A stretch of 64,000 nucleotides of DNA, from positions 1,550,001-1,614,000 of the forward strand of contig NZ_FTPS01000001.1 of assembly GCF_900156525.1 (NCBI RefSeq), given 5' to 3'. Below the pieces are notes generated by a model. The model made no database searches. It worked only from the letters and a program-made list of their open reading frames with translations, and was not told the origin of the DNA. How positions within the stretch are numbered: the first letter of the stretch is position 1; the number at the start of each line of letters is the position of its first letter. The translations under genes and the position numbers were made by a program. Positions 39,960-51,575 of the stretch are shown here, piece after piece. Origin of the DNA: Pontibaca methylaminivorans. GTDB lineage: Bacteria; Pseudomonadota; Alphaproteobacteria; Rhodobacterales; Rhodobacteraceae.

Positions 39960-40613
39960 ATGACGGATTTTGCAGAGCGCCGCAACGTGATGGTCGACAC
40001 GCAGGTGCGGCCTTCGGATGTCACCCGCTTCGGGATCATCAGCGCCATGCTCGAGATGCCGCGCGAGCTTTTCGTGCCGATCAGCCGGCGCGAGGCCGCA
40101 TATGTGGGCGAAAATCTGCACCTGGGGGGCGGGCGCGTTCTGCTCGAGCCGCGGACCTTTGCCAAGATGCTGGAGGCGCTGGCGCTCGGCCCGGCGGATC
40201 TCGTGCTCGATCTGGGGTGCGGCTATGGCTATTCTTCGGCCGTGGCGGCGCGGCTTGCACAGGCGGTCGTCGGGGTCGAATCGAACGAGGAAATGGCCGG
40301 CGAGGCGCCGGAAATCCTGGCCGAGACGGGCGCGGACAACGTGGTGATCCAGCAGGCCAACCTTGCCGAGGGGGCGCCGGAACACGGCCCCTATGACGCG
40401 ATCATGATCCAGGGCGCGGTCGAGCAGGTGCCGGGGCCGATCGCCGAACAGTTGAAAGAGGGCGGACGTATCGTCTGCCTGTTCATGGAAGGCGCGCTCG
40501 GCACGGTCCGGCTCGGCATCAAGTCGGGCGGCATACTGGCCTGGCGGCACGAATTCAATGCCACCGCGCCGGTGATCGAGGGCTTTGAAAAACCGCGGGA
40601 ATTCGCGCTTTGA
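39960..40613 (+). CDS. pcm: Protein-L-isoaspartate O-methyltransferase family protein
   Basis: A 217-residue SAM-dependent methyltransferase of the PCMT family, which repairs isoaspartyl residues or does a related job. N-terminal [20 protein letters not shown], then PRELFVP, a [19 protein letters not shown] segment and the SAM motif [17 protein letters not shown]. The ATG at 39960 gives a normal family start. It precedes a TolC homologue by 68 bases, a pairing common in alphaproteobacteria. Confidence 0.87.
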   Translation: MTDFAERRNVMVDTQVRPSDVTRFGIISAMLEMPRELFVPISRREAAYVGENLHLGGGRVLLEPRTFAKMLEALALGPADLVLDLGCGYGYSSAVAARLAQAVVGVESNEEMAGEAPEILAETGADNVVIQQANLAEGAPEHGPYDAIMIQGAVEQVPGPIAEQLKEGGRIVCLFMEGALGTVRLGIKSGGILAWRHEFNATAPVIEGFEKPREFAL

Positions 40614-40681
40614 AGGCGTGAACCCGTCAGAAACAGAACAGGGCAGGCCCGCAGAGGCCGGACGGCAGAAAAGGCAGCGAC

Positions 40682-42106
40682 ATGAGCGGATCATTCGGCG
40701 CGGGAATGGCGAAAATCACGGGCGTTCTGGCGACGATGGCGCTCCTGCTGGCGGTGCCGCTCCAGGCGCGGGCAGAGAACCTTACCGACGCCATGATCGG
40801 CGCTTACAACACCAGCGGGCTGCTTGAACAGAACCGGGCCCTTCTGCGGGCCGCCGACGAGGACGTGGCCGAGGCGATCTCGACCCTGCGCCCGGTGCTC
40901 GAATGGAGCGCTTCGGCCTCGCGGTCGCTGTCGCGCTCGCTTTCGGATGTGAGCCCGGATGTCGTCAAGCGGAACATGTCGAATGCCTTTGTCGGTCTGA
41001 CCGCCGATCTTCTGCTGTTCGACAGCGGCGGGCGGCGCCACGCGATCAATGCCGCCAAGGAAACGGTGCTGGCCACCCGGCAGACGCTGATCTCGATCGA
41101 GCAGGATGTGCTGCTGCGTGCGGTCGCGGCCTATTTCAACGTGGTTCTTCAGCAGCAGATCGTTTCGCTGCGGGAAAACAACCTCAACCTGCTGGACGAG
41201 GAATTGAGCGCCACGCAGGACCGGTTCGAGGTCGGCGAGGTCACGCGCACCGACGTGGCGCTGGCCGAATCGCGCCAGGCGGCGGCCCGCAGCAACCTGG
41301 TCGCGGCGCGGGGCGATCTGGACAACGCGCGCGCCGAATATCTGGCGGCGGTCGGGCACGAGCCCCAGAACCTGGTTCAGCGCCTCGATCTGCCGGGAGC
41401 GCCGGCCAGTTCTGATGCGGCAACCGCGGTGGCGGTCCGGAGTCATCCCGACATTCTGGCCGCGCAGCGGCAGGTGACCGCTTCTGAGTACAATGTGCGC
41501 CGCGCCGAAAGCGCCATCGGCCCCAAGGTCGCGCTGCGGGGTGATGTGGGCATGCGCGAAAACCTTACCGGCTCCGGCTATGAGCGCGACGCGACGGTTT
41601 CGCTCAATCTCAGCCAGCCGATCTATCAGGGGGGCGGCCTGAACGCGCAGGTGCGCCGGGCGATGGCCACCCGCGACAGCATCCGTGCGAGCCTGCTTAC
41701 CGCGCAGGAAAATGTCGCCCTGAACGCGACCAACGCCTATGTCCGCTTCGATGTCGCGCGGTCGAGCCTGAGCGCCACGGGCGAGCGTATTCGTGCCGCG
41801 CAGGTGGCCTTTGACGGCATCCGCGAAGAGGCGCGGCTGGGCGCGCGCACCACGCTTGACGTGCTGCAGGCCGAACAGGAACTGCTCGACGCCCGGACCG
41901 AACAGCTTTCGGCACGGGCCGAGGAATCGATCGCGGCCTATCAGCTTCTGGCGGCACAGGGGCTTCTGACGGTCGATCATCTGAACCTTGCGGTGCAGGT
42001 CTATGACCCGACGCTTTATTACAACATGGTCAAGGATGCACCGAGCCGGATTTCGAAACAGGGGCGCGACCTGGATCGCGTCCTGAAGGCGCTCGGCAAG
42101 GAATGA
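40682..42106 (+). CDS. tolC: TolC family outer membrane channel protein
   Basis: A 474-residue outer-membrane efflux/secretion channel. A Sec signal peptide is present (hydrophobic ITGVLATMALLLAVPL, cleavage near QARA), followed by the duplicated TolC repeats: long amphipathic helices and strand pairs (NAFVGLTADLLLFDSGG and VSLNLSQPIYQGGGLNAQVR are equivalent strand regions of the two halves). It works with ABC or RND inner-membrane pumps; none is adjacent, so the partner is encoded elsewhere. Confidence 0.93.
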   Translation: MSGSFGAGMAKITGVLATMALLLAVPLQARAENLTDAMIGAYNTSGLLEQNRALLRAADEDVAEAISTLRPVLEWSASASRSLSRSLSDVSPDVVKRNMSNAFVGLTADLLLFDSGGRRHAINAAKETVLATRQTLISIEQDVLLRAVAAYFNVVLQQQIVSLRENNLNLLDEELSATQDRFEVGEVTRTDVALAESRQAAARSNLVAARGDLDNARAEYLAAVGHEPQNLVQRLDLPGAPASSDAATAVAVRSHPDILAAQRQVTASEYNVRRAESAIGPKVALRGDVGMRENLTGSGYERDATVSLNLSQPIYQGGGLNAQVRRAMATRDSIRASLLTAQENVALNATNAYVRFDVARSSLSATGERIRAAQVAFDGIREEARLGARTTLDVLQAEQELLDARTEQLSARAEESIAAYQLLAAQGLLTVDHLNLAVQVYDPTLYYNMVKDAPSRISKQGRDLDRVLKALGKE

Positions 42107-42215
42107 CATCCGCGAGGATGGTCCTGGGGACGAGTGCGTCCAACGATTGTGCGGCCGGGGCGGATTGATTACACTTCGCCGCGCCGGAGACAGGGCGGCG
42201 GCCGAGGGGAAAGCG

Positions 42216-42737
42216 ATGTCCGATCCCGCGAAACAGACCGAGATCGAGGATGTGCTGTCCTCGATCCTGCGCCTTGTCTCGGACGATCGCGAACCGCCGG
42301 CCGGGCCGCCGGAGCAAAAGCTGCTGCTGACCCCGTCGCTCCGCGTCGCCGCGGAGCCGGGCACGGAAGCGGGGGCCCAAGAGGTGGCCGGGCAGCCGGA
42401 AGAAAGGTCATCCCTGCTCGCGGCGACGGCGGCGGCCATCGAGGTCGCGCTTTCCCAAGGCGACGATGCGGAATGGGAACCTGACGACGCCGGGGCCAAT
42501 CTGCGGGCGCGGATCAATTTCGGCACCACCCCCGAAGACGACTCCCGGGCCGCGCAGGCGCTGGGCGGAACAGGCGATGCGGTGCCGGAGATCGACCCGG
42601 ACGCGCTCCGCCCGCTGGTGGCGGAGATGCTGCGCGAGGAATTGCGCGGCGCGCTGGGCGAACGGATCACCCGCACCGTGCGAAAGCTCGTGCAGCAGGA
42701 GGTGCACCGGATCCTGACGGCGCGCGGCCTGGACTGA
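42216..42737 (+). CDS. PopZ-like polar organising protein (DUF2497)
   Basis: A 173-residue acidic protein with the PopZ/DUF2497 layout: an N-terminal IEDVLSSILRLVSDD region, a long acidic and Ala-rich disordered middle, and a conserved C-terminal helical part (LRPLVAEMLREELRGALGER, ITRTVRKLVQQEVHRIL). In Caulobacter PopZ forms the polar matrix that anchors the chromosome. ATG at 42216 follows GAGGGGAAAG. It converges with the next gene on a shared terminator. Confidence 0.8.
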   Translation: MSDPAKQTEIEDVLSSILRLVSDDREPPAGPPEQKLLLTPSLRVAAEPGTEAGAQEVAGQPEERSSLLAATAAAIEVALSQGDDAEWEPDDAGANLRARINFGTTPEDDSRAAQALGGTGDAVPEIDPDALRPLVAEMLREELRGALGERITRTVRKLVQQEVHRILTARGLD

Positions 42738-42813
42738 GGCGCGCCCGAGCGGTGGACGGATCCACGACGCCCTGAAATGCCCTCGCGATGCTTGATGGGG
42801 GTGCCGAATATAC

Positions 42814-42841
42814 GGAAAGCGCGCCACAGGCGCGCTTTTCC
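42814..42841. terminator. Bidirectional terminator between convergent genes
   Basis: Perfect stem AAAGCGCGCC (42816-42825)/GGCGCGCTTT (42829-42838) with a three-base loop; Ts follow on the plus strand and on the minus strand, so it can serve both the PopZ-like gene and the gene at 42875. Confidence 0.75.
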
Positions 42842-42874
42842 GATCTGCAGGCGTTGCTGACAGGTGCCTTTGGA

Positions 42875-43201
42875 TCAGGCGGCTGCGGCTTCTTCCTGTC
42901 TGGCGGCCATGCGCCGTTCGCTTTCCTCGCGAGAAAGCGCAACCGAGGTGCGGACACCGCGTCCGACAAAGGCCATCAGCCCCGAGACCACGCGTTCGTT
43001 CGGGTCGATCCCGGCACAGGACAGGATTTCGCGCCCGTCGCGCGACCGTGCCCAGCGGGCGATCTGCTCGGGCCCGTTGCCGTATTTCTTGTCGTCGGCA
43101 ATCGCGTCGTCGAGAGCTGCCAGAACCACGGCAGCAAACAGTTTCCGGGCACGGTTCCCCTGTTCGTTGTTAAAGGCCGTGCCATCCACGAAATCAGTCA
43201 T
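42875..43201 (-). CDS. Conserved Rhodobacterales protein (DUF6280-like)
   Basis: A 108-residue soluble protein (MTDFVDGTAFNNEQGNRARK, then FAAVVLAALDDAIADDKKYG and SRDGREILSCAGIDPNERVV). I recall it as a highly conserved small protein of Rhodobacterales, tentatively DUF6280; function unknown. The helical content and basic C terminus could suit a DNA- or RNA-associated role. It is divergent from efp with about 215 bases between. Confidence 0.7.
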   Translation of the reverse strand: MTDFVDGTAFNNEQGNRARKLFAAVVLAALDDAIADDKKYGNGPEQIARWARSRDGREILSCAGIDPNERVVSGLMAFVGRGVRTSVALSREESERRMAARQEEAAAA

Positions 43202-43295
43202 CGTGTTTCCCTTGTCATTATTGCTCTTGTTATTTCTGCTTTTCGCCTCTTATGGCGGATGTGGAGCGATTCGGATACCCCGCACACGAATAGCC

Positions 43296-43316
43296 CCCAT
43301 GCGTCAGACGCATGGG
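43296..43316. other. Strong hairpin upstream of efp
   Basis: CCCATGCGT (43296-43304)/ACGCATGGG (43308-43316), a perfect nine-base stem with three-base loop and TTTC after it on the plus strand. It sits in the divergent gap, before the probable efp promoter, so it may be a terminator for read-through or a regulatory element. Confidence 0.5.
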
Positions 43317-43346
43317 TTTCTGCGTGCGCAGCACGAGATGGGCGTA

Positions 43347-43375
43347 TTGCTACAGCCCGGTCAGCCATATATAGC
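43347..43375 (+). promoter_or_regulatory. Candidate efp promoter
   Basis: TTGCTA at 43347-43352 and TATAGC at 43370-43375 with 17 bases between, 40 bases before the efp start, inside the AT-rich segment CCATATATAGC. A sigma-70-like candidate judged by eye only. Confidence 0.35.
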
Positions 43376-43415
43376 TGCGGCATATTCGATATCAAGATTC
43401 TGACAAGGTGAATGA

Positions 43416-43979
43416 ATGGCCAAGATCAACGGAAACGAGATTCGGCCCGGCAACGTTCTTGAACATAACGGCGGTCTCTGGGTTGCGGTCAAGGCCGAGC
43501 ATGTGAAGCCCGGAAAGGGCGGGGCCTTTGCCCAGGTGGAGCTGCGCAATCTGCGCAACGGCAGCAAGCTCAACGAACGCTTCCGCAGCGCCGACAAGGT
43601 CGAGCGCGTGCGGCTCGAACAGCGCGACATGCAGTTCCTTTACGAAAACGACGGCATGCTGATCTTCATGGATGCTCAGACCTATGACCAGGTCGAACTC
43701 CCCAGCGACATCCTGGGCGAGCGCCGGCCGTTCCTGCAGGACGGCATGACGATCCAGGTCGAATTCCACGAACAGGAAGCGCTGAACGCCACCCTGCCGC
43801 AGAAGGTGACCTGCCGGGTGGACGAGACCGAACCCGTGGTGAAGGGGCAGACCGCCGCCAACAGCTTCAAGCCGGCGACGCTCGACAACGGCATCAAGAT
43901 CATGGTTCCGCCCTTCGTCGGCCCGGACGAGGACATCGTGGTCAACACGGAGACCATGGAATATTCCGAACGCGCCTGA
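43416..43979 (+). CDS. efp: Translation elongation factor P
   Basis: Relieves ribosome stalling at consecutive prolines. The 187-residue protein has the three-domain EF-P pattern: N-terminal KOW-like domain with the modifiable lysine in VKPGKGGAF near residue 33, an OB domain ([20 protein letters not shown]) and a second OB domain ending in [20 protein letters not shown]. The ATG at 43416 is preceded by AAGGTGAATGA. The modification enzyme genes are not in the window. Confidence 0.97.
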   Translation: MAKINGNEIRPGNVLEHNGGLWVAVKAEHVKPGKGGAFAQVELRNLRNGSKLNERFRSADKVERVRLEQRDMQFLYENDGMLIFMDAQTYDQVELPSDILGERRPFLQDGMTIQVEFHEQEALNATLPQKVTCRVDETEPVVKGQTAANSFKPATLDNGIKIMVPPFVGPDEDIVVNTETMEYSERA

Positions 43980-44012
43980 ACCGCTGCCGCCCGCCGGACG
44001 CGGGGCCGGAAT

Positions 44013-45557
44013 TCAGGCGCGCAGGCGCAGGGCGGGTTCGGCCTCGAGCGAGCGGGCAAGCGAGCGGAAGCGTGCCTCGGCCGCCTCGCCGTAAAGGGCG
44101 CTCGCGGCGCGGGTCAGATGCAGTTCAAGCACCCGCTTGCGGGGAAACCAGCGCAGCGCGGCCATGGGCGAATCCTTCTGCATCCAGAGCATGGCGCCGA
44201 AGCGCATCGCCTTGCCGAGGATGACCGCTTCGCGGCGGCCCCGTTCGTCCAGCAGATCGCAGAGCCGCTCAAAGCGGGTGCCTTCGCTCTTGTTCGAATA
44301 GCGATACAGCAGCGCCATGCCCAGAAACACGCGCTCGGAATGGTCGAGCCCGCCAAGGTTGGCGCGGGTCGCGTTGTCGAAACAGACCTCGGCGCGATAG
44401 TTCGGATGCGCCCGCCAGCTCACGTCATGCAGCAGACAGGCGGCCTTGATCAGCCGGATGCGCGATTCGGGCACGGATTTGAACAGCGGCATGACGAAGT
44501 TGAACAGGGTCTTGCCGAAACCCGGCATGCGCGCGTCCTTGGCTTCGGAGAAGTGGCAGGATTCGATCAGTGGATCGCGCTCGCGGATATGCTGGGGCAT
44601 ATGTTCGTAAAGCAAACCCTCGCGGATGCCGTAGCTTGAAATCGCCACGTCGCGGGGGCGGAATTCGCGCAGAAGCCGGATCAGCACATCCATGGCGATC
44701 GGCACCAGCGCGAGCCGCGCCGCGGAAACACCGCTCAGGCGCCGCAGCCGGTCGGGGGCGGTTTCCTCGATGAAACGCTGGGTCTCGCGCAGGGCGCGCG
44801 TGCTCATGCGGTATTCATGCAGCACCGGCAGGGGATAATTACGCCGCGCCATGTCGATCTGGGCGATGGCGCGCCAGCTTCCGCCGACCAGGAACAGGCG
44901 GTCCCGCTGCGGCCCCATATGTTCGGCCATGGCCCGCACCAGCGTCTTGATATGGGTCTCGCGCCCCTTGCGCCCGCCCGGCAGATGGGTGAGGCGAAGC
45001 GGGCCGAGCGGCGCCGAAAGCCGCTTGCCGATGCGGCCGGCGTTCACCTCGGCCAGTTCCATCGAGGCGCCGCCAAGGTCGCAGACGAGCCCGTGCGCCC
45101 CCGGCCAGCCAAGCAGCACGCCCTGCGCGGAAAGCCGGGCCTCTTCGTTGCCGTCGATGACCCAGAGCCGGATGCCGGTCTCGCGCAGCACCTCGTTGCG
45201 GAATTCGGCACCGTCGCTCGCCTCGCGAACCGCGGCGGTGGCAACGGCGGTGAGCGGCGGCAGCCCGATCCCCTCGGCCAGTTGCTGAAAGCGGCGCAGC
45301 GCCCCGAGCGCCCGCAGCTTTCCCTCGGGGTTCAGCAGGCCGCTTTCCGCAAGCCCGGCGCCAAGCCCGCACATGACCTTTTCGTTGTAGAAGAATGCCG
45401 GCGACCGCGCCGCCCCGTCAAAGATGACGAGCCGCACCGAGTTCGAGCCCACGTCCACCACCCCGACCCGCGACAGCGCGCGTGCGCTTGGCGAATCGAA
45501 CAGCGCATGACCGAACGGATCCCATCCCGGCGTCGCCGCTTGCGCCTGGTCATTCAT
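44013..45557 (-). CDS. ppx: Ppx/GppA family exopolyphosphatase
   Basis: Releases phosphate from polyphosphate chain ends, or hydrolyses pppGpp. In 514 residues the actin-like ATPase motifs are visible: VVDVGSNSVRLVIFD at the N terminus, LVCDLGGASMELAEV and SYGIREGLLYEH; a C-terminal HD-type domain has CLLHDVSWRAHP. It is the last gene of the AI-2E permease-hdaA-ppk1-ppx string, 68 bases after ppk1, so the polymerase and the hydrolase are likely co-transcribed. Confidence 0.93.
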   Translation of the reverse strand: MNDQAQAATPGWDPFGHALFDSPSARALSRVGVVDVGSNSVRLVIFDGAARSPAFFYNEKVMCGLGAGLAESGLLNPEGKLRALGALRRFQQLAEGIGLPPLTAVATAAVREASDGAEFRNEVLRETGIRLWVIDGNEEARLSAQGVLLGWPGAHGLVCDLGGASMELAEVNAGRIGKRLSAPLGPLRLTHLPGGRKGRETHIKTLVRAMAEHMGPQRDRLFLVGGSWRAIAQIDMARRNYPLPVLHEYRMSTRALRETQRFIEETAPDRLRRLSGVSAARLALVPIAMDVLIRLLREFRPRDVAISSYGIREGLLYEHMPQHIRERDPLIESCHFSEAKDARMPGFGKTLFNFVMPLFKSVPESRIRLIKAACLLHDVSWRAHPNYRAEVCFDNATRANLGGLDHSERVFLGMALLYRYSNKSEGTRFERLCDLLDERGRREAVILGKAMRFGAMLWMQKDSPMAALRWFPRKRVLELHLTRAASALYGEAAEARFRSLARSLEAEPALRLRA

Positions 45558-45625
45558 GTCTTGCTCACCCCCCGGTGATCCGTGCGCAGAATGCGAAATT
45601 GGCGGGCATCACGCAAGCGTTGTGC

Positions 45626-47794
<2,169 letters not shown>

Positions 47795-47843
47795 GCCTTA
47801 TGCGCCTGCCCGGGTAGTGATTGATGATTGCCGCGGTGCCAGC

Positions 47844-48524
47844 CTAACTGCCGGAGGGACGGGCGCCAAGCAGTTGCACCGCCAGCGCCCGCCCGACCGG
47901 GCGCCCGCTTGCCAGTGCCGCGCGGTCAAGCGCCGCGACCATCTCTGCCGCCGCGGCAAAGGAGCGGTCGATACGCGTCACGAGATAGGGGATGAGATCC
48001 GGGCGCGGGGTGATCTGCCGATCCGCGAACAGCTTGGCCAGCACCGCCGAAAGCAGCGCATCATCGGGTGCCATGAGCGCGGCCAGCGGTGCGGCCTCGA
48101 GCCGGCTTTGCAGGTCGGGCAGGACAAGCCCCCAGTCGCGCGGCGCGCCCCGCCCGGTGACGAGCAGCCATTGCCGCCCGGCAAGCAGCAGGTTGTGAAG
48201 GTGGAACAGCGCCTCTTCGGCGGCACGGTCGCCAGCGGCCTCCGGTGCGTCCTCGATCACGGTCGCGCCGGTGGCAAGGCTGGCGATGTCCTGCCCGGCC
48301 AGGTCGCGCGCGGCAATGATCCGCGCCGCGGCAGGCCCCGCCCAGACATGGGCAAGGTGGGTCTTGCCCGACCCCGCCGGCCCCGACAGCACGAGCTTGC
48401 CGCCGTCGGTCCCGGTGGCGCGGTCGATCATCGCCACGGCAAGCGCGTTTGCCGGCGAGACGAAGAAATCGCTCCGCCCCAGCGCCGGCTTCGCGGGCAG
48501 GTCGAAAGGCAGTTGCTGCGGCAT
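47844..48524 (-). CDS. hdaA: DnaA regulatory inactivator HdaA
   Basis: AAA+ protein of the Hda type that promotes DnaA-ATP hydrolysis with the sliding clamp, limiting replication initiation. 226 residues: an N-terminal clamp-binding-like QQLPFDLP, Walker A GPAGSGKTHLAHVWA near residue 48, a degenerate Walker B TVIEDAPEA, and a DLQSRLEAAPLAAL segment like DnaA/Hda. It starts one base after the permease stop, a gene pairing conserved in alphaproteobacteria. Confidence 0.92.
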   Translation of the reverse strand: MPQQLPFDLPAKPALGRSDFFVSPANALAVAMIDRATGTDGGKLVLSGPAGSGKTHLAHVWAGPAAARIIAARDLAGQDIASLATGATVIEDAPEAAGDRAAEEALFHLHNLLLAGRQWLLVTGRGAPRDWGLVLPDLQSRLEAAPLAALMAPDDALLSAVLAKLFADRQITPRPDLIPYLVTRIDRSFAAAAEMVAALDRAALASGRPVGRALAVQLLGARPSGS

Positions 48525-48525
48525 G

Positions 48526-49659
48526 TCAGGGCGCGTCCTGCTCCGGCAGGACGGGCGGGGACAGGGCGGAATCTTCCGTGCCGAGTTCCGGGTCGGTGGG
48601 CCCGAGATAAAGGCTGCTGGTCAGGTATTTCTGCACGAGGAAGCGCACGATCACCCCGAGCGCCGCCATCAGCGGCACCGCGACCACCATCCCGGCAAAG
48701 CCGAACAGCGCCCCGAATACCGAGATCGACAGCAGCAGCCAGACCGGGTGCAGCCCGACCGAATCCCCGACCAGCTTGGGCGTGAGGAAATTGCCCTCGA
48801 CCGCCTGGCCGATGACGAAGATCACCGTGACCGCCGCCACCCAGCCCCAGTCGCCCCAGAACTGGAACAGCGCCAGCCCGATCGCCAGGATTCCGCCCAA
48901 GATCGTGCCGAGGTAGGGGATGAAGGTCAGGATGCCGGCGATGAACCCGACCACCAGCCCGAAGGACAGTCCGACCGCCGTGAGCGCGATCGCGTAATAG
49001 GTGCCGAGGATCAGACAGACCAGCCCCATGCCGCGCAGGAAGCCGGCCAGCGACCGGTCGATTTCATGTGCAAGCCGGCGCAGCACCGGCGCATGTTCGC
49101 GCGGCAGCAGGTCGTCGATCCGCGCGACCATGCGATCCCAGTCGAGCAGCATGAACACCGCCACCACCGGCGGCACCACCAGCAGGATGCCGATGCCGAC
49201 CACCGAACCGACCGAGCCGATCACGGTCTTGAACAGCTCGGGGCCCTGTTCCTTCATCGCCTCGCCGACGGAATCGAGCGCATCGCGCAGCGGCCCGCCC
49301 TGGTCGAGCGCATGGGGGAAGCGGGCCTCCAGCCCGCTCTGGAGCCGGGCGATGAGCTCGGGCGCCGTCGTCACCAGTTCGGCCGCCTGCGCGATCAGCG
49401 TCGGCAGAAGCAATCCGCCCGCGACCAGCAGGATCACCACCGCCACGATGGTGATCACCGCCGTCGCCAGCCCGCGCGACAGCCCCCAGGCCTCCAGCCG
49501 GTCGGCGAGCGGGTCGAGGAAATAGGCGATCGCAAAGCCAAGGGCGAAGGGCAGCAGCACATTGCCGAGCAGCCACAGCACCAGCACCAGCAGCAGCGCG
49601 CCGATGCCCCAGTATTTCAGTTGATCGCGCGCCGAAAGAGCCATGCCGATCCAATCCAT
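48526..49659 (-). CDS. AI-2E family transporter (PerM-like permease)
   Basis: A 377-residue inner-membrane protein of the AI-2E/UPF0118 family, with about eight helices (first [20 protein letters not shown]; later [17 protein letters not shown] and the conserved [20 protein letters not shown]). Substrate in this group is uncertain, possibly sodium/proton exchange or small molecules. Start chosen at ATG 49659 ([12 protein letters not shown]); ATG 49644 is the alternative. First gene of the operon with hdaA. Confidence 0.9.
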   Translation of the reverse strand: MDWIGMALSARDQLKYWGIGALLLVLVLWLLGNVLLPFALGFAIAYFLDPLADRLEAWGLSRGLATAVITIVAVVILLVAGGLLLPTLIAQAAELVTTAPELIARLQSGLEARFPHALDQGGPLRDALDSVGEAMKEQGPELFKTVIGSVGSVVGIGILLVVPPVVAVFMLLDWDRMVARIDDLLPREHAPVLRRLAHEIDRSLAGFLRGMGLVCLILGTYYAIALTAVGLSFGLVVGFIAGILTFIPYLGTILGGILAIGLALFQFWGDWGWVAAVTVIFVIGQAVEGNFLTPKLVGDSVGLHPVWLLLSISVFGALFGFAGMVVAVPLMAALGVIVRFLVQKYLTSSLYLGPTDPELGTEDSALSPPVLPEQDAP

Positions 49660-49835
49660 TTGCGGTCTGGTCACTTTGCCCAAAGGCGGGAAGGTTGCAA
49701 GTGCGCAGGCGCGCGGGCGGGCCGAGCGCTGCGGGAAAGCATCATGTTGCGGCCGTCCGATTGCGCGATTGCCTGCCTGTGCGCTTTCGCATAGATCCGG
49801 GCCACCACGAACAGCCCCGAAAGGTTCCGCCCGCG

Positions 49836-51191
49836 ATGCGCCTCACCCGCTATTTCCTGCCCGTGCTGAAGGAGACCCCCTCCGAGGCGCAGATCGTGAG
49901 CCACCGTCTGATGCTGCGTGCCGGCATGATCAAGCAGGCCGCCGCCGGAATCTATTCCTGGCTGCCGCTCGGCTACAAGGTGTTGCGCAACATCGAACGG
50001 ATCGTCCACGAGGAGCAGATCCGCGCCGGCCATATCCCGATGCTGATGCCGACCCTGCAATCAGCGGAGCTCTGGCGCGAATCCGGGCGCTATGACGACT
50101 ATGGCGAAGAGATGCTGCGCATCACCGACCGCCACGGGCGCGACATGCTTTATGGCCCCACCAACGAAGAGCTGATCACCGACATCTTCCGCAGCCATGT
50201 CGGCAGTTACCGCGACCTGCCGCTGACGCTTTATCAGATCCAGTGGAAGTTCCGCGACGAGATCCGCCCCCGCTTCGGCGTCATGCGCGGGCGCGAATTC
50301 CTGATGAAGGACGGCTACAACTTCGACCTGACGAAGGACGACGCGCTTCACGCCTATAACCGCCACATGGTCAGCTATCTGCGCACCTATGAACGCATGG
50401 GCCTGCGCGCGATTCCGATGCGCGCGGATTCGGGGCCGATCGGGGGCGAGAACACCCATGAATTCCTGGTGCTGGCCGAAACCGGCGAATCCGAGGTGTT
50501 CTATGACGCCGCGATCCTGAACCTCACCCTTGGCGAACGCAGCGTCGATTACGACAGCCGCGAGGAATGTTCCGAGATCGTGCGCGAGTGGACCTCGCCC
50601 TATGCCCGCACCGACGAGACCCACGATGCGGCCCTGTTCGAGCGCATCCCCGAAGCCCGCCGCCGTCAGAGCCGGGCCATCGAGGTGGGGCAAATCTTCT
50701 ATTTCGGCACCAAGTATTCCGAACCCATGGGCGCCGTGGTGCAGGGGCCGGACGGCCAGCAGGTTCCGGTGCACATGGGCAGCCACGGCATCGGCGTGTC
50801 GCGCCTTCTGGGGGCGATCATCGAAGCGAGCCACGACGACAATGGCATCATCTGGCCCGAAGGCGTCACGCCGTTCCATTGCGGCATCATCAACCTGCGG
50901 CAGGGCGATGCCGAGGCCGACGCCGCCTGCGAGCGCATCTATGCGGCGCTGGTGGCGGCGGGGCTCGACCCGCTTTATGACGACCGCGACGAGCGCGCGG
51001 GGGGCAAGTTCGCCACCATGGACCTGATCGGCCTGCCGTGGCGCATCACCGTCGGCCCGCGCGGGCTCAAGAACGGCGTGGTCGAGCTCACCTCGCGCCG
51101 CAGCGGCGAAAGCGAGGAACTTTCCCCCGAAGAAGCCGTGCGCCGGGTGGTGGAGATTTACGCACGACCGGGTGAACAGGCGGGCCGGTGA
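49836..51191 (+). CDS. proS: Proline--tRNA ligase
   Basis: Class II aminoacyl-tRNA synthetase charging tRNA-Pro. 451 residues: the short alphaproteobacterial form lacking the editing insertion between motifs 2 and 3. Motif 1 region [20 protein letters not shown], motif 2 [20 protein letters not shown], motif 3 [18 protein letters not shown], and a C-terminal anticodon-binding domain. The ATG at 49836 matches the usual MRLTRYFLP start. An intrinsic terminator follows. Confidence 0.97.
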   Translation: MRLTRYFLPVLKETPSEAQIVSHRLMLRAGMIKQAAAGIYSWLPLGYKVLRNIERIVHEEQIRAGHIPMLMPTLQSAELWRESGRYDDYGEEMLRITDRHGRDMLYGPTNEELITDIFRSHVGSYRDLPLTLYQIQWKFRDEIRPRFGVMRGREFLMKDGYNFDLTKDDALHAYNRHMVSYLRTYERMGLRAIPMRADSGPIGGENTHEFLVLAETGESEVFYDAAILNLTLGERSVDYDSREECSEIVREWTSPYARTDETHDAALFERIPEARRRQSRAIEVGQIFYFGTKYSEPMGAVVQGPDGQQVPVHMGSHGIGVSRLLGAIIEASHDDNGIIWPEGVTPFHCGIINLRQGDAEADAACERIYAALVAAGLDPLYDDRDERAGGKFATMDLIGLPWRITVGPRGLKNGVVELTSRRSGESEELSPEEAVRRVVEIYARPGEQAGR

Positions 51192-51267
51192 ACAGGCGGG
51201 CACCTTTCCCCGTTCCGCAGCGGGGCGCCCGCTCCGGGGCCATCCTGCGCGGATGAAACGTCCCGGG

Positions 51268-51303
51268 GGCTGCCCGCGCCGGGCCGGCGTGGGGCTTTTT
51301 CAA
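51268..51303 (+). terminator. Terminator after proS
   Basis: GC-rich stem CCCGCGC/GCGTGGG with a seven-base loop, extended by further pairs, followed by CTTTTT, about 80 bases beyond the proS stop. Confidence 0.6.
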
Positions 51304-51575
51304 ACCGGTCAATGATGTCATGGTCCGGGCGCACCGGTTCCCCGTGGGGTCGAAGGCGCTGCATCACCGGCGGGGCCGCGACCGGCTGACCTCTCGGACT
51401 GCCAGGGGATGGCCCGCGGCTTGTGCGGGATGGCGGGCTTGTCGGCATGGTGCCGCCGGCGGCGGAACTCGGCACCGATCGCCGAGTTATCCGGCTTGAC
51501 CGCGCTGCGCTGTCGCCGCAGGTAGGCACGGATAAAGCCACCAGCACCGCCACCATCCGAGGCACGATCTGCCCC
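51304..51575. other. Gap between proS terminator and lolC
   Basis: About 270 bases with no recognised gene. Minus-strand open frames exist but lack ribosome binding sites and family resemblance. GAGG about 13 bases before the lolC ATG may be its site. Confidence 0.4.
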
